From: Proteobacteria bacterium UBA664
Lineage (GTDB): Bacteria; Pseudomonadota; Gammaproteobacteria; UBA7966
Assembly: GCA_002299125.1 (NCBI GenBank)
Contig: DBNU01000111.1
Span: forward strand, 1 to 13,586
Direction: 5' to 3'
DNA: 13,586 bases
The notes beneath the pieces are model-generated. The model was given only the letters and a program-made list of their open reading frames with translations. It did not search any database and was not told the DNA's origin. Of this stretch, positions 7,230-13,586 are shown piece after piece; the first letter of the stretch is position 1; each line of letters starts with the position of its first letter. Both the position numbers and the translations under genes were made by a program.

Positions 7230-7942
7230 GGGTCGCCCTCCTCGGCGGCAGAGATCGGCTGCTGGTCGAAACGCCGCTCACCGATGGGTACGGCGAAACC
7301 ACGGCGCTTGGGCAGAATGACACCCACCGGGCAGATCGACGCCGCGCGATCAGTTGGCGCAAAGTCGGTATCCACCAGTCGACCGCTCGGGCTGTCGATC
7401 AGCAGATGGGTGTCGATGCCGTGTCCGCCAAGGGCGAAGACCGACTTGCCGTCCACCTCGCGGCTCGCGCGCACGCAGAGCGAGCAGAGGATGCAGCGAT
7501 TGAGGTCCAGCAGGATGTCCGGGTGGCTCGCATCCACCGGGCGCGCCGGATAGAACTCCTCGAAGTGTGGTCCGGTCATGTCCACCGCGTAGGCCGTGGC
7601 CTGGAGCTGGCAGTCGCCACTCTTCTCGCAGCTTGGGCAGAAGTGATTGCCTTCCACGAAGAGCAGTTGCAGGAGCCGCAGGCGCAGGTGCCTCAGCTCG
7701 GCAGTATCGCTCTCCACCACGAGTCCGGTTGCAGCCGGGAGCGTGCAGGCCGGCACCAGACGTGCGCCCACGCGCACAGTACATACACGGCAGGAGCCGT
7801 GCGGCGCGAAGTCCGGATGCCAGCAGAGATGAGGGATGTAGCGACCGGCACGGCTGGTTGCCGCGAGCACGGTCTCGCCGGTCGTGAAAGGCACGTCATG
7901 GCCATCCAGGTGGAAAACATCTGCGGCATCGGCGCTGCTCAT
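7226..7942 (-). CDS. hoxU: NAD-reducing hydrogenase diaphorase subunit HoxU
   Basis: HoxU links HoxY to HoxF by a chain of Fe-S clusters and resembles the N-terminal part of complex I NuoG. The 238-residue product shows three complete ligand sets. A [2Fe-2S] set is Cys40, Cys51, Cys54 and Cys66 (CWHP...GSCRVCTV...PAC). A His-Cys3 [4Fe-4S] set is His100, Cys102, Cys105 and Cys111 (NHFCPSCEKSGDC). A second [4Fe-4S] set is Cys150, Cys153, Cys156 and Cys204 (NRCILCSLC...ICPVG). The frame is open further upstream, but that sequence is the shadow of hoxF. The true start is the ATG at 7942, which overlaps the hoxF stop as ATGA and follows TTGGAG by 8 nt. Length agrees with HoxU of Ralstonia (Cupriavidus), about 234. 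Confidence 0.95.
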   Translation of the reverse strand: MSSADAADVFHLDGHDVPFTTGETVLAATSRAGRYIPHLCWHPDFAPHGSCRVCTVRVGARLVPACTLPAATGLVVESDTAELRHLRLRLLQLLFVEGNHFCPSCEKSGDCQLQATAYAVDMTGPHFEEFYPARPVDASHPDILLDLNRCILCSLCVRASREVDGKSVFALGGHGIDTHLLIDSPSGRLVDTDFAPTDRAASICPVGVILPKRRGFAVPIGERRFDQQPISAAEEGDP

Positions 7943-9744
7943 CCCTGTTGCTCCAAATGCGCGGCGGGATCGTCGCGTCCGGTCACTTGCCGTGCGATCG
8001 ACACCTCGGCGTCCAGGTCGAAGCCGGGTATGAGATGCAAGGAGCGCAAACGTCGCTCGTAGGCGGGCCGGAAGCGGTTGAAGGTCTCCCGCAAGGGGTT
8101 GCCCGCCGTGGCACCGAGCCCGCAGTGCGAGCTGCCACGGAGCAGCCGGTCGATCTCGAAGAGGGCATCGAGATCGTGCGGCGACCCATGGCCTGCTGCC
8201 AGCTTGTCCATGCGCCGCACCAACAAGGCCGTACCGACCCGACACGGCGTACAGAAGCCACAGCTCTCGTGGGCGAAGAAGTGGGTGAAGCTGCGCGCCA
8301 CTTCGAACATGTCTCGCTGGCGATCGAAGACCATGAACGCGCCGGCGGAGGGCACGTCCTCGAAGGCGATCGATCGATCGAACTCGTTGACTGCCACACA
8401 CACACCTGAGGGACCACCCACCTGCACGGCCTGGGTATCCGCGGCACCGCAGTCCTCGAGGATGCGGCGAATGGAGGTGCCGAAGGGATACTCATAGAGC
8501 CCTGGTCGCGCGCAGTCGCCCGACACCGAATGGATCCGGGTGCCGGAAGACTGCGCGGTACCGATCGCAGCCCACCAGGCCGCGCCGCGGAGCGTAATGG
8601 CGGTGACCGCGCAGAAGGTCTCCACGTTGTTGACGATAGTCGGCTGGCCCAGATAACCGGACTCGGTCGGGTAGGGCGGACGAACGCGGGGATTGCCCCG
8701 CTTTCCCTCCAGCGACTCGAGCAGCGAGGACTCTTCGCCACAGACATAGGCCCCGGCACCCAGGTGGATGACGATGTCGAAGTCGAAGCCGGCCACACCG
8801 CAGATGGACGAGCCGAGCAACCCGGCTGCGCGCCGTTGCTGCAACACCGCCTCGAGTTGTTCGAGCAGAAAGCGATATTCGCCGCGCAGGTAGACGAAAC
8901 CCGTGCGTGCGCCGATCGCGAAGGCCGCAAGCGTCATGCCCTCGAACACCGCATCGGCATGTCGGGAGAGGAGCACGCGGTCCTTGAAGGTCCCGGGCTC
9001 GCCCTCATCGGCATTGCACACCACCACCCGCCCGGTACCTGCGGCCTTGCGGCAGAGAGCCCACTTGCGGCCGGTCCCGAATCCCGCACCGCCGCGCCCG
9101 CGCAGGCCCGAGCGCTCGATTTCCACGAGCAGGCCCTGCGGTCCACGGGCGATGGCCGCGGCGAGCGCCGCCCCCTGTGCCGGCGGTGATGCCAGCAACA
9201 CGTCGGCACGTTCGATGCGATCCTCCACGAGGGACCATTCCGCCGGCCACGCGGGCACCGGCACGCGGGTCCGGATGAGCTCCGCCATTTGCGCCACGCG
9301 CGTGGCATCCAGCCGCGTCACGACCTGATGATGATTCACCAGCAGCGCCGGGCCCTGATCGCAGAGCCCGGTGCAGGAACAGCGATCCACGCTGACCAGC
9401 GGATCGTCCCCGACGATCGCGCCAGGCACCACGCCGAGCTGCCGGCAGAGCGCCTGCAGCAAGGCCTCGCTGCCGAGCATGCGGTCGGTGATGTTGTCGC
9501 TGAAGAGCACCCGATAGCGGCCCACCGGCCGCAAATGCAGGAAGCGGTAGAAGCCCGCCACGCCCTCGACCTCGGCGAGCGTCAGGCCCAGCGCGGTTGC
9601 GACCCGGGTCAGCGCTTCACGCGGCAGCCAGCCGAGCTCCGCCTGCAGCTCGCGCAGGATCTGCACCAGCGCATGCGGATCGCTGCCGTGGCGGATGATC
9701 ACCGCCTGCGGATCGCATCGACTTATCGGTGAGGTTGCGGGCAC
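7939..9744 (-). CDS. hoxF: NAD-reducing hydrogenase diaphorase subunit HoxF (NuoE-NuoF fusion)
   Basis: HoxF binds FMN and NAD(H) and exchanges electrons between NAD and the hydrogenase. At 601 residues it matches Ralstonia HoxF (about 602). Residues 1-170 form a NuoE/thioredoxin-like domain and 180-601 a NuoF-like domain. The latter has the FMN-binding GRGGAGF (216-222), CNADEGEPGTFKDR (243-256), GAGAYVCGEESSLLESLEG, and a [4Fe-4S] site of Cys495, Cys498, Cys501 and Cys541 (ESCGFCTPCRVG, HCGLGAT). In the NuoE part only the second cysteine pair is clear (Cys124, Cys128, plus Cys122, in CSCTGLC). The place of the first pair reads SDNITDRM without cysteine, so the [2Fe-2S] cluster there is doubtful. 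The start is a GTG at 9744 with AGGAG 11 nt upstream. It is the first gene of the operon; no hoxE precedes it. Confidence 0.96.
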   Translation of the reverse strand: MPATSPISRCDPQAVIIRHGSDPHALVQILRELQAELGWLPREALTRVATALGLTLAEVEGVAGFYRFLHLRPVGRYRVLFSDNITDRMLGSEALLQALCRQLGVVPGAIVGDDPLVSVDRCSCTGLCDQGPALLVNHHQVVTRLDATRVAQMAELIRTRVPVPAWPAEWSLVEDRIERADVLLASPPAQGAALAAAIARGPQGLLVEIERSGLRGRGGAGFGTGRKWALCRKAAGTGRVVVCNADEGEPGTFKDRVLLSRHADAVFEGMTLAAFAIGARTGFVYLRGEYRFLLEQLEAVLQQRRAAGLLGSSICGVAGFDFDIVIHLGAGAYVCGEESSLLESLEGKRGNPRVRPPYPTESGYLGQPTIVNNVETFCAVTAITLRGAAWWAAIGTAQSSGTRIHSVSGDCARPGLYEYPFGTSIRRILEDCGAADTQAVQVGGPSGVCVAVNEFDRSIAFEDVPSAGAFMVFDRQRDMFEVARSFTHFFAHESCGFCTPCRVGTALLVRRMDKLAAGHGSPHDLDALFEIDRLLRGSSHCGLGATAGNPLRETFNRFRPAYERRLRSLHLIPGFDLDAEVSIARQVTGRDDPAAHLEQQG

Positions 9745-10054
9745 GGGCGGGCGGGCTCCTGTGGCCGGCTACCGTTGAAGCGAGCCTCACGCCGCCCCAC
9801 CGCCTTGCCAGCCTCTCAAGTGTAGTGACTGTACCCGGGCGCGGAGCAATGGCGTCATGGACAGCGCCTGAGGCCCCAACAGCTCAACCCTTTCGAAGCC
9901 TCTGCTGCCCGGTTCGTCGTGCGTCGAGCCCATCCTGCCCACTCCGCGTCACCACTTGTTTACCAGTTTCGCCCCGCACGGTAGACAACCGCGCCACGCC
10001 GCCTACCATGCCGCCCTCGCCCCGCATCCGATCCGCGTGGGCCAGGGAGATCCC
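9745..10054. promoter_or_regulatory. Divergent hoxF/cysE intergenic region
   Basis: This 310-bp gap must hold the promoters of both the hox operon (leftward) and cysE (rightward). The hoxF ribosome site AGGAG lies at 9756-9760 (minus strand), separated from the GTG by a spacer made of CCCGCCCGCCC. The cysE site AGGGAG is at 10044-10049. Leftward, a weak sigma70-like pair reads TTGCTC (9849-9844), 19 bp, TACACT (9824-9819). Rightward, TTGTTT (9956-9961) is the best -35-like element but no good -10 follows. I found no sigma54 -24/-12 element with both invariant pairs and no convincing operator. No protein-coding gene is supported here. Confidence 0.45.
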
Positions 10055-10807
10055 ATGTTCGAACGCATCCGCGAAGACATCCGCTGCGTCTTCGCCCGCG
10101 ACCCGGCTGCGCGCCACTGGTTCGAGGTCATCACCACCTATCCCGGGATACATGCCCTGTGGCTGCATCGCCTGGGGCACGCCCTGTGGGGCACCGGGTT
10201 GCGCTGGCCGGCGCGGATGCTTTCGCACCTCGGTCGCTTCCTCACCGGCATCGAGATCCATCCCGGTGCCCAGATCGGGCGACGCTTCTTCATCGACCAT
10301 GGCATGGGCGTGGTGATCGGTGAGACGGCCGTCATCGGCGACGACTGCACCCTCTACCACGGGGTCACGCTGGGCGGCACCAGTTGGCAACCCGGGAAGC
10401 GCCATCCGACGCTCGAGGACAACGTCGTCATCGGCGCCGGGGCGAAGGTGCTCGGACCCATCACCCTCGGCACGGGGGCGCGCGTCGGTTCGAATGCGGT
10501 GGTGGTCAGGGACGTACCCGCCGGTGCGACCGTGGTGGGCGTGCCGGGCCAGATCCTGCGTCCCACGGATGATCGCGGGGTCACCCGCCAGGCCACGGCT
10601 CGGCGCATCGGCTTCGACGCCTACGGTACTGCCCAGGACATGCCCGATCCGGTGGCGCAGGCCGTCGACCGACTGCTGGACCACATCCACGCCCTCGAAC
10701 AGCGGCTGGAGGCGTTGCAGGAAAGCGTGAACGAGGTGCGGGTTGAGGCGGGCACGGCCGAGCAGACGGCCGGGGCCTGGGCGCCGCCGCCGAAGAAGCC
10801 GGAGTAA
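10055..10807 (+). CDS. cysE: Serine O-acetyltransferase, short type
   Basis: CysE transfers the acetyl group of acetyl-CoA to L-serine, giving O-acetylserine for cysteine synthesis. The 250-residue protein has a short helical N-terminal region (1-60) and a left-handed beta-helix of hexapeptide repeats (about 65-170). Family landmarks are GIEIHPGAQIG (64-74), FIDHGMGVVIGETAVIG (79-95) with the catalytic His82 next to Asp81, VTLGGTSWQPGKRHP with His117, and VVGVPGQIL (160-168). A helical, coiled-coil-like tail (about 195-230) and a Pro-rich end follow. It lacks the long N-terminal helices of E. coli CysE (273 residues), as in many short bacterial enzymes. The frame is open further upstream, but the ATG at 10055 has AGGGAG 5 nt ahead and starts the conserved MFERIREDI sequence. 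It is transcribed divergently from hoxF and appears monocistronic. Confidence 0.95.
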   Translation: MFERIREDIRCVFARDPAARHWFEVITTYPGIHALWLHRLGHALWGTGLRWPARMLSHLGRFLTGIEIHPGAQIGRRFFIDHGMGVVIGETAVIGDDCTLYHGVTLGGTSWQPGKRHPTLEDNVVIGAGAKVLGPITLGTGARVGSNAVVVRDVPAGATVVGVPGQILRPTDDRGVTRQATARRIGFDAYGTAQDMPDPVAQAVDRLLDHIHALEQRLEALQESVNEVRVEAGTAEQTAGAWAPPPKKPE

Positions 10808-10882
10808 GCCTCCCGCAACCGGCGCGAAGATTGGCCTGCGGATCCGCTGAAACATACCCTTCTCCCGCGCGCGCAGGTGTTT

Positions 10883-11851
10883 TCAGCCACGACCGGGCTC
10901 GAGGTCCGGTCGTGGTGTGTCTGGAAAGGCGGGATCGCTGACCTCAGCCAACGCGGCCAGGACGCGCTCGGGTGCGATGTCCTCGATTTGGGCAGCGCGC
11001 AGGGTGACGACCCGCGGCCCCCACGGACGCACCTGAACCGGATCCGAAGCGTCACCGTAGAGGACCACGGAGGGCGTGCCCACCGCCGCCAGGATGTGCA
11101 TCGGTCCGGTGTCATTGCCGACGGCCAACTCGGCCCCGCGACCGAGCGCCGCCAACTGGCCGAGACTGGTGCGCCCACCGAGGTTGCGCGCCCCCGGGCA
11201 GGCGCCGGCGATGGCGGCGAGCACCCCGGATTCCGCAGCCGTTCCGAGTAGGACCGGCGTGCAACCCTGGGCAACCAGACGCCGCGCCAGACTCGCGAAC
11301 CCCGCGACTGGCCAGCGCTTCTCCGGCCGATGCGCAGCCCCTCCCGGCACCACGAGCGCATAGCGCGCGGGCAGCGCCAGATCATCGAGACTGGCGGTGA
11401 GGAAACCGAGATCCGGCGGGGCGATCTCCTGGATGCCTGCCCGTTCCAACTGACGCCGCCGGTGCAGCGTGATGTGCACGGGCTGATCGGGGTCGGGATG
11501 GTGATGACTGCAGCCCGGGGCATTGCCGACCCACTCCACGCCGGTGCCCGCCAGGGCCCGGTAGTAGTTGCGCGTGCGGCGCGTGCCCTGCAAGTCATAC
11601 ACACGTTGAAAGCCACCCCGGCGCAGCCGCCGCATCCAGGCCAGCGCCTGCAACGGGCGCGTCAGCCCCGCCCGCGGGTCTACCCAGACCTCGTCGAAGA
11701 GCCCGCTTGCCGCCATCAGGCCCGCATACGACGCCGTGGTGGCCACGACGAGCCGGTCCGCGGCGTGGGCCCGACGCAAGGCCGCGAGATGCGGCAGCGA
11801 GAGGATGATGTCCCCCAGCGCCGAATGCTTGATGACGAGGATCCGCCTCAA
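10883..11851 (-). CDS. Glycosyltransferase family 9 (heptosyltransferase-like)
   Basis: This is a GT-B fold sugar transferase of the ADP-heptose:LPS heptosyltransferase family (WaaC/WaaF/WaaQ relatives), probably acting on the cytoplasmic face during LPS core synthesis. The 322-residue product begins with the family motif VIKHSALGDIILSLP (6-20; Asp14 matches the catalytic Asp of WaaC). It contains VVPGGAAHRPEKRWP (167-181) and the donor-binding AVGNDTGPMHILAAVGTPSVVLYG (243-266). No ATG or GTG lies near the conserved start. The TTG at 11851 overlaps the upstream ligase stop as TTGA and follows GGGGGAA by about 10 nt, so I take it as the start. The frame is open far upstream, but that is the shadow of the ligase gene. 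Which sugar and acceptor it uses cannot be told from sequence. Confidence 0.88.
   Translation of the reverse strand: MRRILVIKHSALGDIILSLPHLAALRRAHAADRLVVATTASYAGLMAASGLFDEVWVDPRAGLTRPLQALAWMRRLRRGGFQRVYDLQGTRRTRNYYRALAGTGVEWVGNAPGCSHHHPDPDQPVHITLHRRRQLERAGIQEIAPPDLGFLTASLDDLALPARYALVVPGGAAHRPEKRWPVAGFASLARRLVAQGCTPVLLGTAAESGVLAAIAGACPGARNLGGRTSLGQLAALGRGAELAVGNDTGPMHILAAVGTPSVVLYGDASDPVQVRPWGPRVVTLRAAQIEDIAPERVLAALAEVSDPAFPDTPRPDLEPGRG
10887..10915 (-). terminator. 10-bp perfect stem-loop at the cysE / GT9 convergence
   Basis: CCACGACCGG (10887-10896) and CCGGTCGTGG (10906-10915) are perfect inverted repeats around a 9-base loop. The structure overlaps the last codons of the glycosyltransferase and begins 2 bases from its stop codon (10883-10885), about 80 bp past the cysE stop. 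On the minus strand it is followed by CTGAAAAC rather than a T-run, and on the plus strand by TGTGTCTG, only a poor U-tract. It could act as a termination or RNA 3'-end stabilising hairpin for either convergent transcript, but it is not a classical intrinsic terminator. Confidence 0.45.
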
Positions 11852-13173
11852 GCGGAAGCGTTCCCCCGGCCGGCTTCGCGGGCCACGGCCAGCGTCAGGC
11901 CAAGGCTGGCCCAGGCCAGGAGCGCCGGCCAGTTGCTGAAGAAGCTCTGCGTGGCCTGCAACGGAAAGAGCACGATGCAGAGGGCCGCCAGCAGCCAGGG
12001 CGCGAGGGCCCGGTGGGTCGTGCCTGACCGGCCACCGCCGAGCACCTCCCGACCGAAGGCGAGGACGAAGGCCGCGAAACCGAGGAGCCCGACGACACCG
12101 CACTCGACCAGCCATTCGGCGTACAGGTTGTGCGGGTGCATATCGCAGCGGGGCACCCGGCCGGCCGCTTCGAACGCTGGACAGGCGCTGCGGAAGCCGC
12201 GGATCCCGTGTCCGGCGAGGGGCCGCTCGGCGCTCATGACGAGGCTGCTCGCGAGCAGCTTCCCGTAGACCGACTCGGCGTAGTTCGACACATCGCCGAC
12301 CGTCTGCGTGAGCCGCGTCTGGATGCGTGGGCTGGTGGCGACGAGCACCGTGGCCAGGGCGGCCAGACCGATGAGCATGCCCATCACCGGCAGCCGTGCA
12401 GCCGGTGAGCGCAGGGCGGTCCAGGCCAGGGCCAGTGTCAGGCAGAGGAGGAGCATGAGCGAGGCGGTCCGCTCGCCGGTCAGTAGCACGAAGGCCACGC
12501 CAAGAACCGCTGTCGCCAGCAGCGAAAGCCGCCCCCGCCACTGCCCGCCCCACAGCAGAAGCAGCCCGGCGGCCAGCAGCGGCAGACCCAGCCTTGCGGT
12601 GAAGGCACCGATGTTCGGGCGATCGAGCGGACCGGTCAGCCGTGCGCCGCCATGGATGGGCACACCGGAGAGCGAGGTCCCGGTCGCCAGTTGCCAGAGC
12701 CCGTCCACCATGCCCAGCAACAGCGTGCCGGCCCAGACGGCGGCGAGCAGGCCGAGGGAGGCACGGTCACGAACCACCCAGGTACCGATGGCGAAGGCGA
12801 GGAGCGGCAGACGGAACCAGGGCAAGGTGTGGCGCAGGGACTCGGCCGGGTCCACGGCCAGGGGCGTGACCACAAGATTCATCCAGGCCCACAGCCCGAT
12901 GAGCAGCAGGGAGGTCAGGGCCCAGGGGGCCGCTCTGTGCCGGGCATGCCAGAGGTGGCGCGCGTAGCCCACGGCCAGGAGCAGGGTGAGCAGTTCGGCG
13001 ATCCCGTTCTGGTTGGTGATGAGGGCGGCCGGCAACAGCGCGGCGCTGGCAAGGCCAATCCGGTGCCAGCGCCGATCGGCCGGAGAGCGCGGGTCCGCTG
13101 CGAGCGAGGGCAGCACCGGGCCGGCGGCAGGTGCCATCGGCAGCAGCGCTCGGGATACCTTACCGGTGCCCAT
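11848..13173 (-). CDS. O-antigen ligase-like polytopic membrane protein (Wzy_C/WaaL family)
   Basis: Members of this family join undecaprenyl-linked polysaccharide to the lipid A core (WaaL) or polymerise O-units (Wzy) on the periplasmic side of the inner membrane. The 441-residue product has about ten to twelve hydrophobic segments, among them roughly 41-53, 58-71, 85-104, 120-134, 139-156, 196-209, 217-232, 238-252, 262-279, 356-373 and 389-404. The Wzy_C block includes LTGERTASL (Arg235) in a membrane segment followed by a long periplasmic loop with ERPLAGHGIRGF (316-327) and DMHPHNLYAEWLVECG (344-359), which carries the conserved His of the family. The ATG at 13173 abuts the previous gene as TGATG and has GGGAG 10 nt upstream. 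Flanking glycosyltransferases favour an LPS role. Ligase versus polymerase cannot be decided here. Confidence 0.85.
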   Translation of the reverse strand: MGTGKVSRALLPMAPAAGPVLPSLAADPRSPADRRWHRIGLASAALLPAALITNQNGIAELLTLLLAVGYARHLWHARHRAAPWALTSLLLIGLWAWMNLVVTPLAVDPAESLRHTLPWFRLPLLAFAIGTWVVRDRASLGLLAAVWAGTLLLGMVDGLWQLATGTSLSGVPIHGGARLTGPLDRPNIGAFTARLGLPLLAAGLLLLWGGQWRGRLSLLATAVLGVAFVLLTGERTASLMLLLCLTLALAWTALRSPAARLPVMGMLIGLAALATVLVATSPRIQTRLTQTVGDVSNYAESVYGKLLASSLVMSAERPLAGHGIRGFRSACPAFEAAGRVPRCDMHPHNLYAEWLVECGVVGLLGFAAFVLAFGREVLGGGRSGTTHRALAPWLLAALCIVLFPLQATQSFFSNWPALLAWASLGLTLAVAREAGRGNASA

Positions 13174-13586
13174 CAGGCTGGGGCTCCCGGACGACGGATC
13201 CCGGGCTGTTGGGCGAGTTGGCTCGCCAAGGTCGCCAGATACGTATCGGCACCCAGGCCGAGGCCAAGCCGCAGCAGAAGCCGCCGCAGACGCAGCGGAA
13301 AACCCGATCGCCTGGGCAACAGCCCACTCTTGGTAGCCCGACCGGCCGAGGCGAGACAGCGATCGATGAGCCCGCGCCGTAGCCTCGCCGGCAGCTCCGG
13401 GTGCGCATTCAGGTAATGGAAGTGCGCCAGGAAGCGGTCATGGTGCTGCTGGCGCCGGTCGGCCGAGAGATTGAAGCGGGCCTTTGGTTCGCACACGGCT
13501 GCAGCCTCGCACAGACCGATGCGTCGCGCGGCACCCGCCAGTCGCAGCGGCAGGGACTCGTCCTGCACAAAGATCCCGGGATCGGC
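13173..13586 (-). CDS. C-terminal part of a probable family 2 glycosyltransferase, cut by window end
   Basis: The frame runs off the right edge (first full codon at 13586) and the last 137 residues are visible. They begin ADPGIFVQDESLPLRLA, which resembles the acceptor-side (x)ED/DE motif region of GT-A fold, family 2 enzymes. A segment with QHHDRFLAHFHYLNAHPELP and a basic, Leu/Arg-rich helix (RLRRLLLRLGLGLG) follows, a common membrane-associated tail in such transferases. The stop overlaps the next ATG as TGATG, so it is co-transcribed with the ligase-like and GT9 genes. The donor-binding domain is outside the window, so the family assignment is moderate only, and the substrate is unknown. 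Confidence 0.5.
   Translation of the reverse strand, partial: ADPGIFVQDESLPLRLAGAARRIGLCEAAAVCEPKARFNLSADRRQQHHDRFLAHFHYLNAHPELPARLRRGLIDRCLASAGRATKSGLLPRRSGFPLRLRRLLLRLGLGLGADTYLATLASQLAQQPGIRRPGAPA

Noticed and set aside
6480..7553. 357-codon plus-strand frame across hoxH, hoxY and hoxU
   Set aside because: Spans three genes with clear metal-binding motifs on the other strand; His/Gln-rich translation typical of antisense frames.
8368..8380. Tandem GATCGATCGATCG
   Set aside because: Lies inside hoxF and is explained by the codons for Phe-Asp-Arg-Ser-Ile-Ala; no copies elsewhere that would suggest a functional cluster.
7943..8401. Upstream extension of the hoxU frame
   Set aside because: Overlaps the conserved C-terminal [4Fe-4S] part of hoxF; HoxU homology and a good ribosome site begin at 7942.
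8394..8406. Short CA dinucleotide run
   Set aside because: About five units within hoxF coding sequence; too short and within a conserved frame.
7983..8930. 315-codon minus-strand frame inside hoxF
   Set aside because: Ser/Arg/Pro-rich out-of-frame translation of the NuoF-like domain with no domain of its own.
9796..9810. Sigma54-like element TGGCAAGGCGGTGGG ahead of hoxF (minus strand)
   Set aside because: The -24 GG is present but the invariant GC at -12 is not (GG instead); likely chance.
9884..10855. 323-codon minus-strand frame opposite cysE
   Set aside because: CysE on the plus strand has all family motifs and a ribosome site; the antisense frame has none.
11330..12268. 312-codon plus-strand frame opposite the GT9 and ligase genes
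   Set aside because: Crosses the junction of two well-supported genes on the minus strand; no recognisable content.
11852..12553. Upstream extension of the GT9 frame
   Set aside because: Out-of-frame reading of the ligase-like membrane protein; Arg/Gly-rich and without homology.

Overview
The window is a GC-rich, densely coded stretch of a proteobacterial chromosome, most likely a gammaproteobacterium. The evidence is the gene order pepA-holC-valS, which is conserved in that class, together with LPS-type sugar transfer genes that imply a Gram-negative envelope. A Chromatiales-like or other lithotrophic lineage is a guess from the hydrogenase type. No RNA gene, CRISPR array, transposase or prophage gene was seen.

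Positions 1-4601 (+ strand): the C-terminal part of leucyl aminopeptidase pepA, then holC (DNA polymerase III chi), then one very long reading frame ending in a complete valyl-tRNA synthetase. The first ~219-236 codons of that frame are not part of a normal ValS. They look like a separate small protein whose stop codon was bypassed. A tandem TAGTAG stop sits one reading frame away exactly where the foreign part seems to end, and a hairpin and poorly coding-like sequence follow before the usual ValS start. This is the most unusual feature of the window.

Positions 4662-9744 (- strand): a compact five-gene operon in transcription order hoxF-hoxU-hoxY-hoxH-hoxW. It encodes a soluble, bidirectional NAD(H)-linked [NiFe] hydrogenase (group 3d type): the diaphorase half HoxFU (FMN, NAD and Fe-S clusters), the hydrogenase half HoxYH, and the endopeptidase that trims HoxH after nickel insertion. 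All four junctions overlap, so translation is probably coupled. No hoxE, hyp maturation genes, hoxI or regulator lie in the window, so the metal-centre assembly genes must be elsewhere. The NuoE-like N-terminus of HoxF lacks the first pair of [2Fe-2S] cysteines.

Positions 9745-10054: a 310-bp divergent spacer between hoxF and cysE. Positions 10055-10807 (+): cysE, a short-type serine O-acetyltransferase.

Positions 10883-13586 (- strand): three overlapping or abutting envelope polysaccharide genes, in transcription order a partial family-2-like glycosyltransferase (cut by the window end), an O-antigen ligase-like polytopic membrane protein, and a heptosyltransferase-family (GT9) enzyme with a TTG start. 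They probably form the end of an LPS core/O-antigen operon, converging on cysE with a 10-bp stem-loop at the junction.
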